Source: an uncultured Acetatifactor sp. | Lineage (GTDB): Bacteria > Bacillota > Clostridia > Lachnospirales > Lachnospiraceae | Direction of reading: 5' to 3' | DNA: 6,753 bases | NCBI GenBank assembly: GCA_910587555.1 | Contig: CAJULV010000034.1 | Span: 1 to 6,753 of the forward strand | Shown: positions 4,786 to 6,753 of the stretch, piece after piece | How the letters are laid out: every line of letters begins with the position of its first letter | Numbering within the stretch: the stretch's first letter is position 1 | Translations under genes and position numbers: made by a program | Notes under the pieces: generated by a model | Told to the model about the DNA's origin: nothing | Seen by the model: only the letters and a program-made list of their open reading frames with translations | Database searches by the model: none

Positions 4786-5736
4786 TTGTGTTCCGGTATC
4801 AAAATGACTCCGAAAAAGGCCGAAGAATTGATGCATGACTGCACGCTCTGTCCCAGGCGGTGCCATGCCCAGCGCCGGGCGGGGGCTGTGGGTTACTGCG
4901 GCCAGACTGCAGAAATCACTGCCGCAAGGGCCGCGCTGCATTTCTGGGAGGAACCCTGCATCTCGGGAAAACAGGGTTCCGGCGCCGTCTTTTTCTCCGG
5001 CTGCAGCCTTCAGTGCGTATTCTGCCAGAATCACAACATTGCGCTGGGAAAAGCCGGACGAGGCATATCCGTCCAACGTCTCGCTCAGATCTTTCTGGAA
5101 TTGCAGGAACAGGGAGCCGCCAATATCAACCTGGTTACGGCCGCACATTTTCTCCCCCAGGTCTGTCTCGCCCTTGACACGGCAAAGGCGCAGGGGCTTT
5201 CCGTTCCCATTGTATACAACACTTCCTCTTACGAAGAAGTATCCTCCCTGCGGATGCTGGAAGGGCTGGCGGACATCTATTTGCCCGATTTGAAATACCG
5301 CTCGGAAGAACTTGCGCGGCGCTTTTCCCATGCACCGGATTATTTTGAATATGCCTGTGCTGCCATTGCGGAGATGTTCCGCCAGGTCGGCACCCCTGTC
5401 TTCGATCCCCACAGCGGTTTGATGAAAAGAGGACTCATTGTCCGCCACTTACTCCTTCCCGGCCAAACCGCCGATTCCAAGCGAATCCTGCGATATCTTC
5501 ACAATACGTATGGAAATGACATATATGTCAGTATCATGAATCAGTATACGCCGCTTGAACATCTGACGCGGCTTCCGGAGCCTGACCGAACCATACTCAG
5601 CAGGACTGTCACTGCCGCGGAATATCAGCGGGTACTGAAATTCGCCCGCACGATAGGCATAGAAAACGGGTTTTTTCAGGAAGGTGAAACTGCGGCCGAA
5701 AGCTTTATTCCCGAATTTGACAGCAGAGGTTTGTAA
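4786..5736 (+). CDS. pflX: PflX-like radical SAM protein (pyruvate formate-lyase activase homolog)
   Basis: A 316-residue member of the PflX group (COG1313 type) of radical SAM proteins, related to glycyl-radical enzyme activases but without an assigned substrate. The radical SAM cluster motif CxxxCxxC is clear: Cys73, Cys77 and Cys80 in FFSGCSLQCVFCQN. An N-terminal cysteine group (Cys19, Cys22, Cys26, Cys38 in CTLCPRRC and GYCG) is typical of the group and may bind zinc or a second Fe-S cluster. The conserved MKRGLIVRHLLLPG and MNQYTP segments follow. Translation probably starts at TTG 4786, which has GAGGTGA (4773-4779) at good spacing; the in-frame ATG at 4804 has no ribosome site. It lies 77 bases after the SRP RNA, with no clear promoter of its own. 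No glycyl-radical enzyme is adjacent, so the partner is unknown. Confidence 0.88.
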   Translation: MCSGIKMTPKKAEELMHDCTLCPRRCHAQRRAGAVGYCGQTAEITAARAALHFWEEPCISGKQGSGAVFFSGCSLQCVFCQNHNIALGKAGRGISVQRLAQIFLELQEQGAANINLVTAAHFLPQVCLALDTAKAQGLSVPIVYNTSSYEEVSSLRMLEGLADIYLPDLKYRSEELARRFSHAPDYFEYACAAIAEMFRQVGTPVFDPHSGLMKRGLIVRHLLLPGQTADSKRILRYLHNTYGNDIYVSIMNQYTPLEHLTRLPEPDRTILSRTVTAAEYQRVLKFARTIGIENGFFQEGETAAESFIPEFDSRGL

Positions 5737-5744
5737 ACCGCACC

Positions 5745-5775
5745 GCCCTGAGCCCACTGCCTTACAGCCCTGAGC
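5745..5775. repeat. 9-bp direct repeat at the convergent gene ends
   Basis: GCCCTGAGC occurs at 5745-5753 and 5767-5775, between and across the stops of the two convergent genes. No terminator hairpin with a T-run is visible in this 25-base gap. The repeat may be coincidental. Confidence 0.4.
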
Positions 5776-6753
5776 GCATCATATAATAACCGAAATCTCC
5801 TGCCTGGGCAGGCTCCTCCGCACATTCAAAGCTCTCAAAACCGAACATGATAGCCACCTGCTTCTCCTTCTCATAAAAATTCCCCGGCACACCCACATAG
5901 TACATGACCTCCCCCTTCTTTTCCACCCTGGCCAGGAGCAGGTGATGATAATTGTAAAATCCATGCAGCAGAAAACTGTTGTTCAGCATCTTGTAGGATG
6001 CCTCCGGAAACAATACAAAATCAGACGGTCCGATGGAAATATATTCACGTTCATCCTGAAAAGGCCGTATATGAGGATAGATCGCCCACAGCTGGGACCA
6101 TTTATTGTCCAAAAGCTTCACGGGCTTATTCCTTTTCCCCCTCTCCACACCGCTTTTCTCTTCCCTGCCACGGATCTCCGGTTCCCCTCTCTCACCGCTT
6201 TCCACGCCGCTTTTCTCTTCCCTGCTTCCCACTTTCGGAACCACGCTTCCACCCCTCTCCATACTGCTTCTCTTTTCCCTGCCACGAAATTCCAGCAATT
6301 CCCTCGCCGCGCTTCTCTCGTTCCTGTCCCCGTACGCAGGCATTTCCCCTCCTGTTCTTCCCTCTTCCCGTCTCTCATTCCTGCCTGCGTACACCGGAAT
6401 TTCCTCTTCTCTCCTCCCCTCTTCCCGTCTCTCGTTCCTGTCCACGTACATCGGCATTTCTTCCCCGGTTCTTCCCTCTTCCCGTCTCCCGTTCCTGCCC
6501 CCGTACGCCGATATTTCCTCTCCTGTCCTTCCCTCTTCCCGTCTCTCGTTCCTGCCTGCGTATGCCGATATTTCCTCCCCAGTCCTTCCCTCTTCCCGTC
6601 TCCCGTTCCTGCCCACGTACGCCGATATTTCCTCTCCTGTCCTTCCCTCTTCCCGTCTCTCGTTCCTGCCTGCGTATGCCGATATTTCCTCCCCAGTCCT
6701 TCCCTCTTCCCGTCTCCCGTTCCTGCCCCCGCACGCCGATATTTCCTCTCCTG
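5762..6753 (-). CDS. Partial repeat-rich protein with a conserved C-terminal domain (DUF6128-like)
   Basis: The frame is open from the window edge to a TAA at 5762-5764, so the start lies beyond 6753. A GTG at 6616 sits inside a repeat and is not a real start. The visible 329-plus residues have two parts. The N-terminal part consists of 19-residue repeats, strongly Arg/Glu/Gly-rich and surely disordered, with consensus GRNERREEGRTGEEISAYA. A second subfamily of three units contains REEKSGVE. The C-terminal 117 residues (about 5765-6115) are compact and hydrophobic, with KWSQLWAIYPHIRPF, SFLLHGFYNYHHLLLARVE and YYVGVPGNFYEKEKQVAIMFGFESFEC. I associate this domain with a Lachnospiraceae family (DUF6128), but only from memory. 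Its function is unknown. No signal peptide can be judged because the start is missing. It converges on pflX with a 25-base gap. Confidence 0.75.
   Translation of the reverse strand, partial: GEEISACGGRNGRREEGRTGEEISAYAGRNERREEGRTGEEISAYVGRNGRREEGRTGEEISAYAGRNERREEGRTGEEISAYGGRNGRREEGRTGEEMPMYVDRNERREEGRREEEIPVYAGRNERREEGRTGGEMPAYGDRNERSAARELLEFRGREKRSSMERGGSVVPKVGSREEKSGVESGERGEPEIRGREEKSGVERGKRNKPVKLLDNKWSQLWAIYPHIRPFQDEREYISIGPSDFVLFPEASYKMLNNSFLLHGFYNYHHLLLARVEKKGEVMYYVGVPGNFYEKEKQVAIMFGFESFECAEEPAQAGDFGYYMMRSGL
6116..6286 (-). repeat. Three degenerate 57-bp repeats, subfamily B
   Basis: Three in-register 19-residue units lie here, starting RGREKRSSME, GSREEKSGVE and RGREEKSGVE. At DNA level CCGCTTTTCTCTTCCCTG recurs at 6150 and 6207, with a variant at 6264, each 57 bases apart. 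They share the period but little sequence with the distal array, and a 15-residue linker separates the two. Confidence 0.75.
6319..6753 (-). repeat. 57-bp tandem repeat array, subfamily A
   Basis: Units begin (by CGTTCCTG or its variant on the + strand) at 6319, 6376, 6433, 6490, 6547, 6604, 6661 and 6718, exactly 57 bases apart, and run off the window. From 6490 onward two unit types alternate, giving a 114-bp higher-order period. The units at 6547 and 6661 are identical, and those at 6490, 6604 and 6718 differ at single bases. Units nearer the conserved domain are more diverged. Because 57 is a multiple of three, copy-number change keeps the reading frame. Confidence 0.95.

Noticed and set aside
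4636..5448. 270-codon minus-strand open frame across the SRP RNA and pflX.
   Set aside because: It is antisense to a clear radical SAM gene and to the SRP RNA, with no plausible domain.
6614..6616. GTG at 6616 as the start of the minus-strand gene.
   Set aside because: It is a valine codon inside a repeat unit; the frame continues open to the window edge without a stop.
6490..6753. GCCGATAT motifs recurring in the repeat array, resembling sigma-D -10 elements.
   Set aside because: They are the reverse complement of the Ile-Ser-Ala codons of the repeat and have no TAAA element at the right distance.
6319..6753. Regular repeats considered as a CRISPR array.
   Set aside because: Units are contiguous with no unique spacers, the period is a multiple of three and the array is in frame with a protein domain.

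Overview
The window looks like a chromosomal segment of a Gram-positive Clostridia, most likely Lachnospiraceae. This rests on the MEP-pathway kinase IspE, glutamate racemase, a YwiB/DUF1934 protein, a PflX-like radical SAM protein, strong AGGAGG-type ribosome sites and a roughly balanced GC content. The family-level assignment is inference from protein style and gene mix, not a search result.

Left block (98-3457, all +): ispE, an FCD-type GntR regulator, a 101-residue membrane-anchored small protein, murI and a DUF1934 protein. Gaps are 73 and 94 bases, then a 41-base overlap, then 54 bases. No convincing terminator separates them, so read-through is likely. Two members feed the envelope: IspE towards isoprenoids such as undecaprenyl carriers, and MurI towards D-glutamate for peptidoglycan. 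The small protein's Shine-Dalgarno site lies in the 3' arm of a perfect 9-bp hairpin, and its 3' end overlaps murI. That layout would suit coupled translational control.

Middle block (3455-4708): a sequence resembling a sigma-D/FliA flagellar promoter starts on the stop codon of the DUF1934 gene. It points at a cysteine-free, helical 218-residue protein without a signal peptide, which ends at a strong intrinsic terminator. Next comes a 32-base palindromic insert flanked by perfect 10-base direct repeats. A near-consensus housekeeping promoter follows and drives the SRP RNA gene (ffs), about 165 nt, which I identify from its domain IV core and its end-to-end helix.

Right block (4786-6753): a PflX-like radical SAM protein (+, TTG start) converges on a partial minus-strand gene that runs off the right edge. 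That gene joins a conserved-looking 117-residue C-terminal domain to an Arg/Glu/Gly-rich region made of 19-residue (57-bp) repeats in two subfamilies. The distal units show a 114-bp higher-order period and near identity.

I see no defence system, prophage, insertion sequence or CRISPR. Most genes are housekeeping. The parts worth a second look are the hairpin before the small protein, the candidate flagellar promoter and its target, the palindrome with direct repeats, and the repeat protein.
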